DNA of 59,449 bases from Bacteroidaceae bacterium (GCA_017470525.1 JAFUYM010000020.1:1-59449), one strand, 5' to 3'. Counted from the stretch's first letter, positions 1 through 8,476 are shown. The notes: generated by a model from the sequence alone, not told the origin. Translations and numbers: made by a program.

Positions 1-44
1 GAAAAATAATCGCCTCATTGTTTGGTCGTCTGGGAAGAAATGCC

Positions 45-95
45 TAACTTTGCACCCGACAAGAGTCATAAAAAGGCTGATGGCTCTGTGTCGGG
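45..95 (+). ncRNA. Promoter plus 5' hairpin of a candidate structured RNA or leader
   Basis: A Bacteroidota -7 box, TAACTTTG, lies at 45-52, so transcription should start near 55-58. From 55 the sequence folds into a long hairpin: 55-69 (CCCGACAAGAGTCAT) pairs with 80-95 (ATGGCTCTGTGTCGGG), with one bulged base and a loop at 70-79. A 5' end that is itself the base of a strong hairpin suggests a stable small RNA or a structured leader. No terminator is obvious before the next gene, so the 3' end is unknown. The match to a known RNA family is not clear to me. Confidence 0.45.
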
Positions 96-388
96 AGTTC
101 TTTGAATGCAATTCATAGCAGAATGAAGAATTGAGAACGGTTGCCAATTCGTAACCCCGATTTTTCTCAATCCTACGCACTGCCTTTATATAAAGAAGAA
201 TTTCTTTTCTTTCCAAAATTACAAAGAAAGGTTCACATTATGAATACTATAATAGTGGGGCAGGTAAGGATACTTTCATATATTTATAAACTAAAATTTG
301 CTATGCTTCTTGTACTTTTTTTAGGTATGTGTTCATTTTGTGGGAGAATTGTTGTAATTTTGCAACCAAATTATAAAGATGTGCACAA
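96..388. other. Gene-poor leader region before the ATPase gene
   Basis: This is AT-rich sequence with no convincing coding content. A 12-bp palindrome CTTTATATAAAG lies at 184-195. A -7 box TAATTTTG at 355-362 would start transcription near 366, about 23 bases before the ATG at 389, and is the likely promoter of the ATPase-nuclease pair. The short open frame at 141-392 looks spurious because it runs through this promoter. Confidence 0.5.
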
Positions 389-1651
389 ATGAGAATTGTC
401 ATTCATAACTTTGGTCCCATCAAGGAGGCTGACATAGAGACCAAGCGATACACAGTCTTTATCGGACAGACATCAACAGGTAAGAGCGTTGCAGCAAAAC
501 TAATCAGCATTGCAAATGATTTAGATTTTTTGATGCTGAAAGAAGGAGATTTTAACGGTTTTGTCATGCTACTTGCTCGATATTGCATTGATTTCGCCTT
601 TCATGCTGATACAAAAATCCAGTTCTTTAATGAACACGCATCATGCATAATACAAAAGGGAATAGTCCATATTGATGTGAAAGCAAAGTCGCCTTTACAG
701 ACTTTCCGCTTGATGGAAATTGAAAATACAGAAGCATACAATAATAATTTCAGAGATATTTTCGATGATTTTCAATACAAAAGTGTTGATGATATTGTTG
801 CAAAGATCGGGGGACGTTCATTTGATACCGAACTTGCTCAGACATTAAAACGTAGGGAGACTATTGATTTCACCAAATTGTCAGACTACCAAAGAAAATT
901 GTTATATCTGACATATCGAGAGGCTTTTTTAGCAGTAAACAATCCTGTCTATATTCCTGCCGAACGTATTTTAATATCAATTTTCACCCACAGCATTTTC
1001 TCTTTGCTTCAGTCTGGTACAGCCATTCCAGAAAGCATTAAACGCTTCGGCAGTTTATACGAGAACGCTAAGTCAAAGATAAAACAGTTCGATATTGACT
1101 TTATGAATATCAGTGTCAATTTCTCAAAAGAGCAAGACACTATTCATATAGGTGAAGACAACGTAGACATTGTCTTCTCTCAGGCTTCCAGTGGTATGCA
1201 GTCGATTATTCCAATGTGGTCTGTTTTCTGCAATGCTTTAAATGAATTACGGTCACATATTGTAATTGAGGAACCTGAACTCAATCTTTTCCCGTCACTA
1301 CAAGTTGCACTAATCACTAGGATGGTTGAATTGTTGAATTCAACAAAATCGTCTCTTGTGGTTACGACTCATAGTCCTTATATACTTTCAGTCTTTGACA
1401 ATTTGATATACGCTAAAGATGTATATGACAGGGCAGATAATGCACATAAGGAAAAAGTTGCCGCACTTGTCAAGACCGATTCTATGATTGCCTATGAAGA
1501 CGTTGCTGCCTACAGCTTCAACGATAACGGCATTATCACTTACATCAACGATGAAGAGACGCGCAGCACAGGAGCCTATGCCCTTGATGCGGCATCTACA
1601 GAGACCGCCAACGTGTTCAACGAACTGCTTGCCATCGATAATGAGCTGTAA
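389..1651 (+). CDS. AAA_15/RecF-like ATPase, putative defence ATPase
   Basis: This 420-residue protein starts with a RecF/SMC-type N-terminus (VIHNFGPIKEADI) and has a Walker A motif GQTSTGKS at residues 26-33. Near the C-terminal third it has VIEEPELNLFP, a Walker B/signature type found in OLD, RecF and AAA_15 ATPases, followed by VVTTHSPYIL, the H-loop segment. Such stand-alone ATPases are usually partnered with a nuclease or other effector in anti-phage systems. Here the stop codon overlaps the start of a small PD-(D/E)xK protein, so the two are probably translationally coupled. A promoter-like TAATTTTG lies at 355-362. The specific system name is not assigned; a role in defence is inferred from domain type and neighbourhood. 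Confidence 0.8.
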   Translation: MRIVIHNFGPIKEADIETKRYTVFIGQTSTGKSVAAKLISIANDLDFLMLKEGDFNGFVMLLARYCIDFAFHADTKIQFFNEHASCIIQKGIVHIDVKAKSPLQTFRLMEIENTEAYNNNFRDIFDDFQYKSVDDIVAKIGGRSFDTELAQTLKRRETIDFTKLSDYQRKLLYLTYREAFLAVNNPVYIPAERILISIFTHSIFSLLQSGTAIPESIKRFGSLYENAKSKIKQFDIDFMNISVNFSKEQDTIHIGEDNVDIVFSQASSGMQSIIPMWSVFCNALNELRSHIVIEEPELNLFPSLQVALITRMVELLNSTKSSLVVTTHSPYILSVFDNLIYAKDVYDRADNAHKEKVAALVKTDSMIAYEDVAAYSFNDNGIITYINDEETRSTGAYALDAASTETANVFNELLAIDNEL

Positions 1652-2183
1652 ATGTTTCGACCATAAGCCATCATGCCGACCCACAGACGATTTTTTTATC
1701 CGTCTGGAGGCATCGAAGTGCTCTTGCGCCTCACGTTTTAAGGTACAAGAACGCAAGAGCAGTTTTGTGATGGTCAGTCGTGACGTGACAGCCATCAACA
1801 AATTCAAAATAGACGGTCATTTTGACACGGATACCACACATGATAAGTGTGACTATCTTTTCCACCATCATCCGTCAGGCACAAAGAAGGACACTTGTAT
1901 CTTCGTGGAATTGAAGGGTGTTGACATAGAACACGCTGTCAAGCAAATCGGTGATACCATAAATCGCTTCTCGCGTGACGGATATTTCCACAACAAGCCA
2001 AACCTTAACATCATCGGTGCCATCATCTCCACAGGCTATCCTGCTAACGATGCCACCTACCGTCGGCGTGTCATGGAAATAACTAAACGTTTCTCTCAGT
2101 ACCGTTTGCGCATAGAAAACAAGAAGTACGAAATGCGCTATATCCCAGAGACAGACAGATGCCTGGGAAAAGGCGAAAAGTAA
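1641..2183 (+). CDS. Putative PD-(D/E)xK nuclease partner of the ATPase
   Basis: The ATG at 1641 lies inside the end of the ATPase gene (11-base overlap) and gives 180 residues. A longer in-frame start at 1488 would overlap the ATPase by 164 bases and is less likely. The sequence shows a PD-(D/E)xK-like arrangement: Asp71 (KCDYLF), then Glu90 and Lys92 in FVELKG, then Gln102 in HAVKQI, as in restriction-endonuclease-fold enzymes. The N-terminus has paired cysteines (C3, C5, C12, C27, C29), which could bind zinc. I do not recognise a named family. The tight overlap with the ATPase argues for an ATPase-controlled nuclease module. Nuclease fold is inferred from the motif, not proven. Confidence 0.6.
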   Translation: MSCKCFDHKPSCRPTDDFFIRLEASKCSCASRFKVQERKSSFVMVSRDVTAINKFKIDGHFDTDTTHDKCDYLFHHHPSGTKKDTCIFVELKGVDIEHAVKQIGDTINRFSRDGYFHNKPNLNIIGAIISTGYPANDATYRRRVMEITKRFSQYRLRIENKKYEMRYIPETDRCLGKGEK

Positions 2184-2470
2184 ATATGATAGATAGTATT
2201 ACAACCAAGTTTAATCAAAAACAGACAAGCCAATGGACAGATAAAACAACATAAGGACATAAGACTGAACGTCCACTTTTGATTCTTGTTGTTCGATAAT
2301 TGGGGAATTAGAAGAAGCATTCAAGAACTGAAGTAGATAGTTCACGCCGTTTGGCGTGGGCATTTACTCGTTTAAGGCATAAAAGTTATCCCCAATACCT
2401 CGGAAAACGTAAGCGAAGTAGATTGCTCACGTTTTTTTATTTCCCAACTATAAACGAGAAACTTGTTCCA
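2184..2470. other. Intergenic region between convergent genes, two hairpins with the same loop
   Basis: No gene is seen. Two hairpins share the loop sequence GAAGTAGAT but have different stems: 2325-2343 (GAACT...AGTTC) and about 2407-2432 (AACGT-AGC...GCT-ACGTT). A third hairpin, CACGCC-GTTT-GGCGTG, lies at 2343-2358. The second is followed by a run of T and probably terminates the rightward ATPase-nuclease operon. Confidence 0.45.
2407..2438 (+). terminator. Rho-independent terminator of the ATPase-nuclease operon
   Basis: An imperfect AACGTaAGC...GCTcACGTT stem is followed directly by a run of seven T on the + strand. It lies about 230 bases downstream of the nuclease stop codon. Confidence 0.55.
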
Positions 2471-3097
2471 TTATTGTTTACGGGTTTCATTTGGGTCTAT
2501 TGTCAATGGCTCGGCATTGGAGTTGTAATAAAGTTCTGGATCATAAGAAACAATGAAGAGATGCTCCATATGTCCGGCAGACATATCCATTGACACACCA
2601 AGTTTTTGTTTGTATCTCGCTGCCAAATGGTCATATACCTTGCGGTACAACTTCTGCATCTTTGCAGCACTCATCTTTGTTCTCTGTGGAGGTGCTTCCA
2701 TGTCCTTCAATTGATAGCGTATCAAGATGTGCAGCCCATCGTCAGAAAGCGACCTTGAAGCCATCACCACATGCTTGTCACCCTGTAGCACGCTCATGGC
2801 TTCTCTAAGTTTCTTTATATCATCTATATGGTCAATATCCAAGAAACACAAGTCCGTCAATCCCATAACGTCCTGCCTGGCTTTTCCGCCATACAAGATG
2901 GCGCAGGGACAAAAAGCAGGGAAGCGAGTAATCTTCATCTTCTTTGCCTTATCCCTTTTATCCCATCCCAGATAATCTCTGTATATCCGGGTTCTTTGGG
3001 AAAGTTCTTGACTGAAACTCATCATATAGGCAATCTTGTCAAGTTCCGTTTCCTGAGGCTTGGTTGCTACAGCATTATAGAAAATACTCACTCTCAT
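2471..3097 (-). CDS. VirE N-terminal domain (BT4734/BF3469-like) protein, mobile-element remnant
   Basis: This 208-residue protein resembles the N-terminal domain (VirE_N type) of Bacteroides mobile-element proteins of the BT4734/BF3469 kind. It has a YRDYLGWDKRDKAKKMK region, a conserved LCFLDIDHID acidic motif and an SDDGLHILIRY segment. Members I know of are usually fused to a second, larger VirE/primase-helicase domain; here the protein ends shortly after the first domain, so it is either a short stand-alone version or a truncated remnant. It follows the 58-residue gene at 3104-3280 by 6 bases on the same strand. This arrangement is typical of integrated elements, but no integrase is visible nearby. 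Confidence 0.65.
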   Translation of the reverse strand: MRVSIFYNAVATKPQETELDKIAYMMSFSQELSQRTRIYRDYLGWDKRDKAKKMKITRFPAFCPCAILYGGKARQDVMGLTDLCFLDIDHIDDIKKLREAMSVLQGDKHVVMASRSLSDDGLHILIRYQLKDMEAPPQRTKMSAAKMQKLYRKVYDHLAARYKQKLGVSMDMSAGHMEHLFIVSYDPELYYNSNAEPLTIDPNETRKQ

Positions 3098-3103
3098 AGT
3101 CTG

Positions 3104-3280
3104 TCATTCTTGTTTAGTCAGATGCCATTTGTGGCAGAAAGGACAACGATATAACCGTCGCTCTTGACGTGCTCCTCTACGGGCACGCCGACAAGAAGCC
3201 ATTGCAAGCATGGCTGCAATCCTATCACGATATGGTATTTTGCCTGTTGCTTTACAAAGAGATGCGGTTGTTTGTTTCAT
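3104..3280 (-). CDS. Small zinc-ribbon-like protein of mobile-element type
   Basis: This 58-residue basic protein starts MKQTTASL and ends CPFCHKWHLTKQE. The CPxCxxxH tail looks like half of a zinc-binding knuckle, and the middle is arginine-rich. It sits just upstream of, and on the same strand as, the VirE_N-like gene, with 6 bases between them. Small proteins with this tail are common beside VirE_N-type genes in Bacteroidales mobile elements. Function unknown; nucleic-acid binding is a guess from charge and cysteines. Confidence 0.55.
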   Translation of the reverse strand: MKQTTASLCKATGKIPYRDRIAAMLAMASCRRARRGARQERRLYRCPFCHKWHLTKQE

Positions 3281-3366
3281 TTTATTCCTGTACTTAAAGG
3301 CTGTTGTCTAAATAATACTAATAAAATCAGACAATTATTGAGGTTACAATAGGTTAAAAAGAAGAT

Positions 3367-4428
3367 TTAGGTGTCTTGATTACTGTTATACAGTTGACAT
3401 GTAGGTCGGATTAAAACAGGATCCCACAATACATTTTGGAGATGGTAACTTCGAGCTTTATCCAAGACCTTTACAAAAGATAGCTCTGTCTTAACAACCT
3501 TCTGTGGTATATATGCAAAGACAGACTCTGTCTCTGACATCTTTACTGGTTCATACTTCTTTCTCTCAATATTCCTCAATTTGCTAACTCGTTCGATAAG
3601 ATTAGAAAAACAGAAATGCTGTTGATTTTGCGGATTAAACAATAGTTCATCATACGCATTTAGACATGCCAATAAGTTAAGGGAGTCGACATCTGATTTC
3701 TGACTTATTTTGGTAACATTGCTTTTCCTTGTTCCAATCTTATATATTTGACTATCATACAATAGAATTCCTTTTACAGGAGAAATTGGCATAAACACAA
3801 GAGAGCCAACTAAGGCTGGCCCCTGATTGTAAATTTTGTTTTTGTAAAGAAAAGGATTGAACTGGCTAACAGGATTATCTGAAGTCAAGAAAAAAGAATC
3901 GGGAATAGATATTTCTAAAACCTTATACCGTAAATCCAACAATGACAAGGTTATAGGTGCTGCGTATTTTAGACTCGCCACCTGCGGCTTTTCATATTCG
4001 CACACCAAATGAGAATCTATGTATTTACTCCCGCAATGTTGATATAAAAGCATCTTAAAAAACTTGTCCACATCCTCGTTTATCTTTTTGGCATATGCTT
4101 TCGTCCGCAACACTTGTAATCCTATGAACGTATATAAAAATTGGTGCTCTTTGGGAGATAATAGTATCTCACCATCTTGAACGAGCTTTTTTATTGCTAT
4201 CGCTGCACCTGATTCTATTACACCCATGGAACTTTCAACAGTCTGTCCTCCGGAGCGAATAGATTCCTTATCGTCGTAAAAGTAATTTTCGCTAGCAGTT
4301 TTCTTTATTGAGCAAGGAACATCAATTTCTTTTGTTCTAATAACGTACTTCCCTATTGTTTCACCATCATAAGAGAACTGCCTCTGATAAAATTGTGGTA
4401 CGATATGCTGATTTTTATTTTTAGGCAT
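3367..4428 (-). CDS. DUF4238 family protein
   Basis: This 353-residue protein begins with the hallmark of DUF4238, an HIVPQFYQRQF motif (QHxVPxFYLRxF in the family), followed by a region with repeated aromatic residues. Members of this family are frequently found in accessory islands and are of unknown biochemical function; some authors have suggested a nuclease role, which I cannot confirm from the residues seen. It stands downstream of mcrBC on the same strand (78-base gap to mcrC), so it could be cotranscribed as an accessory protein of the restriction locus. No signal peptide or membrane segment is seen. Confidence 0.7.
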   Translation of the reverse strand: MPKNKNQHIVPQFYQRQFSYDGETIGKYVIRTKEIDVPCSIKKTASENYFYDDKESIRSGGQTVESSMGVIESGAAIAIKKLVQDGEILLSPKEHQFLYTFIGLQVLRTKAYAKKINEDVDKFFKMLLYQHCGSKYIDSHLVCEYEKPQVASLKYAAPITLSLLDLRYKVLEISIPDSFFLTSDNPVSQFNPFLYKNKIYNQGPALVGSLVFMPISPVKGILLYDSQIYKIGTRKSNVTKISQKSDVDSLNLLACLNAYDELLFNPQNQQHFCFSNLIERVSKLRNIERKKYEPVKMSETESVFAYIPQKVVKTELSFVKVLDKARSYHLQNVLWDPVLIRPTCQLYNSNQDT

Positions 4429-4506
4429 AACAAAATATTTCGTATTGTTTTTTTGATTTCGTTCCTTTCCATCAACGGCAATTGCATACGTGTTGAGAAC
4501 AAATGC

Positions 4507-5553
4507 CTATATTTTAACACAGTTGTCTAATTGGGAACATATTCCTTGAAAGTCTTGGCACAAATCAAGTGTCCGCACAATTATTCTATTACCATCAGGG
4601 GTTTTCTTCGTTATGTTAGGCGATATGTCTTCTTCTGTTTTAGCATATAAGAGCATTCCATCTACTTTTCCTGTATGGGTGTAATCATAGTTACCTACAT
4701 ACGTAAAAAGTTGCATGAAATTCTGACTATGAAATATCTGTTTATTATAATGAGATTGCAGAATATGTGAATAGTACTTGGTATCAATTATTAGTGTCCG
4801 TTCGTCCAATGATAGCATGATATCCGTCTGCATATTGGGTAGCAAATCATCATAGTTGTTGTCATTATCTTCTTCAAAACTCCATGATATTTGTTCTGAA
4901 CGAGCATTTGTTTCAGGGTGATGTCTTTGGAAGTACGCAAGCACAAACCTCTGGAATAGAAGATTCACTTGTTTTTCAGATAACGGCTTCATTCTGTATG
5001 TGCCATCTTCTGTTGTCATTATCATGTCTTTCTGAAGAAACTCACAGATATATAGAAGCATTTGATAGTTCTTATTCCTTCTGTCAAAACTAAGAGTGTT
5101 CCATCTTATAGTTTGAAGGCTGACAGTGTCAATATCGTGGAGAAACATCAACTGACTTCTAATAGAATCTTTACGCGTGGAATTCACATTGGTACATTGT
5201 AACAAATTCTGAAAAGTAGTCTTCAATATCTGATTATAAATGTTGTTATCTGTAAGCTCATCATAAATACAATATGCTTGATATGGATTTTTCTGTTCTA
5301 TCTGATTAGTTTTATATATATGCATCTTCCCTCGAATGGTTGATGATGCACCTTCGTTTTTCTTATATGTTTTGAATAGTCCCTGCTTAAGAAGATAAAA
5401 CACTCCACGAATCAGAATCTCTGCGAATAATTCATGAGTTTCTTCAAATTGTTCACCAGCAATATCCTCATCCATGCTATACCTGAAATCTCTGAAGGCA
5501 TAGGCTAACATATAATAAATATTGCGAATAAGTATGTTCTTATCTTTTGTCAT
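4507..5553 (-). CDS. mcrC: McrC-like nuclease subunit of a McrBC-type restriction system
   Basis: This 348-residue protein matches the McrC family: an N-terminal NIYYMLAYAF segment, a central IRGKMHIYKT motif, and the C-terminal PD-(D/E)xK core with NMQTDIML followed by LIIDTKYY (Asp and Asp-x-Lys). McrC is the endonuclease that works with the McrB GTPase to cut DNA carrying modified cytosines. The start codon overlaps the stop of the upstream mcrB-like gene by four bases (ATGA), so the two are one translational unit. Confidence 0.88.
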   Translation of the reverse strand: MTKDKNILIRNIYYMLAYAFRDFRYSMDEDIAGEQFEETHELFAEILIRGVFYLLKQGLFKTYKKNEGASSTIRGKMHIYKTNQIEQKNPYQAYCIYDELTDNNIYNQILKTTFQNLLQCTNVNSTRKDSIRSQLMFLHDIDTVSLQTIRWNTLSFDRRNKNYQMLLYICEFLQKDMIMTTEDGTYRMKPLSEKQVNLLFQRFVLAYFQRHHPETNARSEQISWSFEEDNDNNYDDLLPNMQTDIMLSLDERTLIIDTKYYSHILQSHYNKQIFHSQNFMQLFTYVGNYDYTHTGKVDGMLLYAKTEEDISPNITKKTPDGNRIIVRTLDLCQDFQGICSQLDNCVKI

Positions 5554-7451
5554 TCTGATTCCAGTATATCTCTCAGTTTCTTTGCCTCTTCTTTATACTT
5601 TCCTTCATTATCAAACCAATATTCTTGAAGCATTGGGATGATTTCATACTCAACGATTCTTCTCAAACAATCATTGTTCTTGTTTTTTTCAATGTTACAG
5701 AAATAACTATGTCCAATGCAGAAGCCTTCACCGAGTGAATGGTCTTCTTTAATGACTTGATTGAGTTTCACGATAGCATCTATAATTTTGTCGAAAATTG
5801 CATTGTTGACTTTCTTCTTGATTCTTTTATCAAACGTTTCTGACTCAAAAGCAGGTTTTAGTGTAATAAACCTGAAACGACGCCGTAATGCAAAATCTAT
5901 CATTGCAAGACTCCTGTCAGCTGTGTTCATCAGACCAATGATATTAACATTTTTAGGAATGATAAACTTCTTTTGGGAATAAGCTAATGTGATTGCCTGA
6001 TCTCTATATTCTTTCTCTATTAGAGAAAATGCTTCGCCAAAAATCTTACTTATATTTCCCCTATTGATTTCGTCAATGATGAAATAATAATCGTTATCAG
6101 GATCAATGCTTGCCTTGTGACAAAATGCTTTAAAAATACCATCTTTTAGAATAAATCCTCCTTTGTCCTTCTTTTTCCCTTCACCTTCTCGTGGCTTATA
6201 TCCGATAATGAAGTCCTCGTATGTGTAATTCTGATGGAATTGAACAAACCCTATTCTATAGTCATTTTTCTCTTTCATTATTGCGTATGCAATCCGTTTT
6301 GCGAGGTAAGTCTTTCCAACTCCTGGTGCTCCTTGCAAAATCAAACATTTCTTTTCTACTAGTGTTTGCTTGATATCTTCTAACAGACTTGTATCAATAA
6401 AGCACTCCTCAAGTAAACGTTCTTCTGAATATTTTTTAGAGTAATTATTACGATACTTGGGATTATTTGAAATAATTTCCTTCCTGATATCTTTATAGTC
6501 TGATAATGATAGTTTAAAGGGTATAAAAATACCTTGCAGAAAAATTTTGTCTTTTATCCTCTCTATGAATATTGGATTATCATATACTTCCTCTATTTGT
6601 ACAGTAATCCTTTCTTTTTCTATTTTTACAATTTTTAAAAGTCCCGTAATTCGCTTAGTTGTGGCTTCATATACAACAATTTCATCCTCTATATGAAAAT
6701 CAGGAAATGGTGATATGTTTTTAATATCATATCCAATCTCTGGATCTTCTTGCAGAGCTGCCTTTACATAGCCTTCCTCGTATTCCTTGCCCTTGGTGTA
6801 GGGGCCTGTCGGGACGCAGCCAGGACGGTTGCGGTAGAAGTAATGAACGAAAGTGTGCTGGGCTGATAGTTCGCGGGGCAGACGCTCGCCGTTGCTGACC
6901 TCGTGGCGGTACTTGTTCTTCACCATCTTCTCCAAGGGACGACCGAGGCCGTCGAGTTGGGTCATCCATGCTCGCATCTGTCTGCCGCCATGACGACGGT
7001 AAGAGATGGTGTCGAGCACCACGTCGGGGTCCATGACGATGCCCATGCGATTGAGGCAGGGCTTCAGCACCTTGGAGATGCGTTTCTTGGCTTTCTCGAT
7101 GGTCTCGTTGTTGATGGTTTCGTTCTCGCTGTCAAGCAGGGAGATTGCCATTTCCTGCGGTGCGATGGGCTGGCCGAAGTGGGGATTGTGGGGAATGTCC
7201 TTGAAATAGCATATTAGCCAATTCAATACACTTTCGTCCTTTTTTTCATCTTTAGACAAGGATTGAAAATCCAAGAAAGGAATTGTTTGGGGTTCTCCAA
7301 TCTCTCCTTCTTCTATGTCCCATGTTTCTGTACTAATATTCATCCACCAGTATTGTGCCTGTTGGTTTTCTGGATTATCTTCTATTTCAGGAACCACAGG
7401 ATTGTTTTCAATTAAGTGTGTTGAACTTTCTTGATTAATTTGCTGCTGCAT
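5550..7451 (-). CDS. mcrB: McrB-like AAA+ GTPase with an interrupted EVE-like N-terminal domain
   Basis: The ATG at 7451 gives 633 residues; an in-frame extension to 7565 would run through the promoter (TACTTTG, minus strand, 7499-7505). The C-terminal half has Walker A GAPGVGKT at about residues 374-381, Walker B FIIDEINRGN and the NTADRSLAMIDFALRRRF sensor region, as in McrB. The N-terminus starts like an EVE domain (QYWWMNISTETWDI). After about 190 residues the rest of an EVE-like domain appears (EDEIVVYEATTKRITGLLKI and onward). The segment between, roughly residues 84-237 (bases about 6740-7200), is much richer in GC than the rest of the gene. The gene may therefore be a chimera with a swapped or inserted recognition domain. 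Confidence 0.85.
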   Translation of the reverse strand: MQQQINQESSTHLIENNPVVPEIEDNPENQQAQYWWMNISTETWDIEEGEIGEPQTIPFLDFQSLSKDEKKDESVLNWLICYFKDIPHNPHFGQPIAPQEMAISLLDSENETINNETIEKAKKRISKVLKPCLNRMGIVMDPDVVLDTISYRRHGGRQMRAWMTQLDGLGRPLEKMVKNKYRHEVSNGERLPRELSAQHTFVHYFYRNRPGCVPTGPYTKGKEYEEGYVKAALQEDPEIGYDIKNISPFPDFHIEDEIVVYEATTKRITGLLKIVKIEKERITVQIEEVYDNPIFIERIKDKIFLQGIFIPFKLSLSDYKDIRKEIISNNPKYRNNYSKKYSEERLLEECFIDTSLLEDIKQTLVEKKCLILQGAPGVGKTYLAKRIAYAIMKEKNDYRIGFVQFHQNYTYEDFIIGYKPREGEGKKKDKGGFILKDGIFKAFCHKASIDPDNDYYFIIDEINRGNISKIFGEAFSLIEKEYRDQAITLAYSQKKFIIPKNVNIIGLMNTADRSLAMIDFALRRRFRFITLKPAFESETFDKRIKKKVNNAIFDKIIDAIVKLNQVIKEDHSLGEGFCIGHSYFCNIEKNKNNDCLRRIVEYEIIPMLQEYWFDNEGKYKEEAKKLRDILESE

Positions 7452-7498
7452 AATATATTGATTAAACTTGTTTGTGTACAAAAATAGGCAAAAATCTT

Positions 7499-7505
7499 CA
7501 AAGTA
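7499..7505 (-). promoter_or_regulatory. -7 box of the mcrBC promoter
   Basis: TACTTTG on the minus strand fits the Bacteroidota TAnnTTTG element and lies about 48 bases upstream of the chosen mcrB start. It supports the start at 7451 over the longer open frame. Confidence 0.5.
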
Positions 7506-7602
7506 TCGCGGTCTAAAACCAACAATTATAGTAAAAAGAGGTTCTTTTCGGGCCTTTTTTCTCAAAAACGATTCTATTTGTATGGTTCTCTCTGTTTTTA
7601 TG

Positions 7603-7611
7603 TGTAATTTT
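7603..7611 (+). promoter_or_regulatory. -7 box upstream of the small gene and DUF3841 gene
   Basis: TAATTTTGC fits the Bacteroidota TAnnTTTG element. Transcription would begin near 7615, about 20 bases before the ATG at 7634. Confidence 0.55.
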
Positions 7612-7633
7612 GCCTCAGAAAACCGAGAACAAC

Positions 7634-7792
7634 ATGAAGGGTATTACATTCGGGCCAGCGGGAGGCCGTGCATTGTCTCGCGTACAGAGAACCAAGGTGA
7701 CGTTGGCTGGGCGGACGGCATTTCTGCCTAATGACGATGTACGACTACTTTATGAAATGAAAGGGCTACCCGAATATCTCGCAGAGGTGTGA
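7634..7792 (+). CDS. Small unknown protein upstream of DUF3841 gene
   Basis: The ATG at 7634 follows a promoter-like TAATTTTGC at 7603-7611 and gives 52 residues, beginning MKGITFGPAGGRALSRVQRT and ending GLPEYLAEV. The longer in-frame start at 7610 would overlap the promoter. I do not recognise the family. Its place 43 bases before the DUF3841 gene on the same strand suggests a two- or three-gene unit; a small regulator or antitoxin is possible but there is no direct evidence. Confidence 0.55.
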   Translation: MKGITFGPAGGRALSRVQRTKVTLAGRTAFLPNDDVRLLYEMKGLPEYLAEV

Positions 7793-7835
7793 GTTTTTCG
7801 GGTATTTGTAATCTTTAAGGATTCATTCTCATTTT

Positions 7836-8462
7836 ATGCAACTTTGGACAATACAGACAAAGGAACTATATGACACGCTGATGCGGCAGGGATATGTTTA
7901 TTGTGACCGCATCGGCTATTTCAATGAGGAACATCCCAGTGCCTATCAGTGGATGTGCGAACAGATGCGCCAGCGGATAGGCGAGCCGCCATTACCGGAA
8001 ATCAAGTATCCGCTGTGGGCGTACTACCAATTCAACTGCCGTAAGGACAGAAAACCGAAATATGAATTGGGGTCGGAAGATAATGAGGCCGTATATATGG
8101 AAATCAACTTGCCAGAAAGCGATGTGTTGCTCTCTGACCTTAGTTCATGGACTTTTGCAGCACTGAATGGGTGGTACTGGGGCACGAACAAGAAACTGGA
8201 GAGACGGATGGATGCCCTTCGGGAAGAGGCTGGCGGGTATATGGCTTTCGAAGATTATCCGGCAGACATTCAGGAAGAAATCAAAAGTTCGTGGACTGCA
8301 TTTTTCGACCCAATGCCTCGTGTCGAAGGGTATATGCAAACAGCACGGCGTAACCGTTCTATTCAAGCCACATTCTGGATGCTGCGGAAGGAGCAGGTGG
8401 TGAGTGCGGAACTTATGGTAAGGCATAAGGGAAATAATGTGAAGATAACAAGACTACTATAG
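7836..8462 (+). CDS. DUF3841 family protein
   Basis: This 208-residue protein opens with MQLWTIQTKELYDTLMRQG and contains YPLWAYYQF and SDVLLSDLSSWTFAALNGWYW, features of DUF3841 proteins. These are of unknown function and usually begin with this L/W-T-I-Q motif. The C-terminus has SIQATFWMLRKEQV. It is followed after 14 bases by an unknown gene on the same strand and preceded by a 52-residue gene, in an accessory island with restriction genes. Confidence 0.75.
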   Translation: MQLWTIQTKELYDTLMRQGYVYCDRIGYFNEEHPSAYQWMCEQMRQRIGEPPLPEIKYPLWAYYQFNCRKDRKPKYELGSEDNEAVYMEINLPESDVLLSDLSSWTFAALNGWYWGTNKKLERRMDALREEAGGYMAFEDYPADIQEEIKSSWTAFFDPMPRVEGYMQTARRNRSIQATFWMLRKEQVVSAELMVRHKGNNVKITRLL

Positions 8463-8476
8463 ATACTGCATCCGTT

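Noticed and set aside
141-392. Open frame of 83 codons upstream of the ATPase gene
   Set aside because: It spans the likely ATPase promoter and has low-complexity hydrophobic content with no family features.
1488-1640. Longer N-terminus for the PD-(D/E)xK protein
   Set aside because: It would overlap the ATPase gene by 164 bases in another frame; the ATG at 1641 gives the usual short overlap and begins at the cysteine-rich region.
7451-7565. Longer N-terminus for McrB
   Set aside because: The extension runs through the TACTTTG promoter and has no features of the EVE or McrB families.
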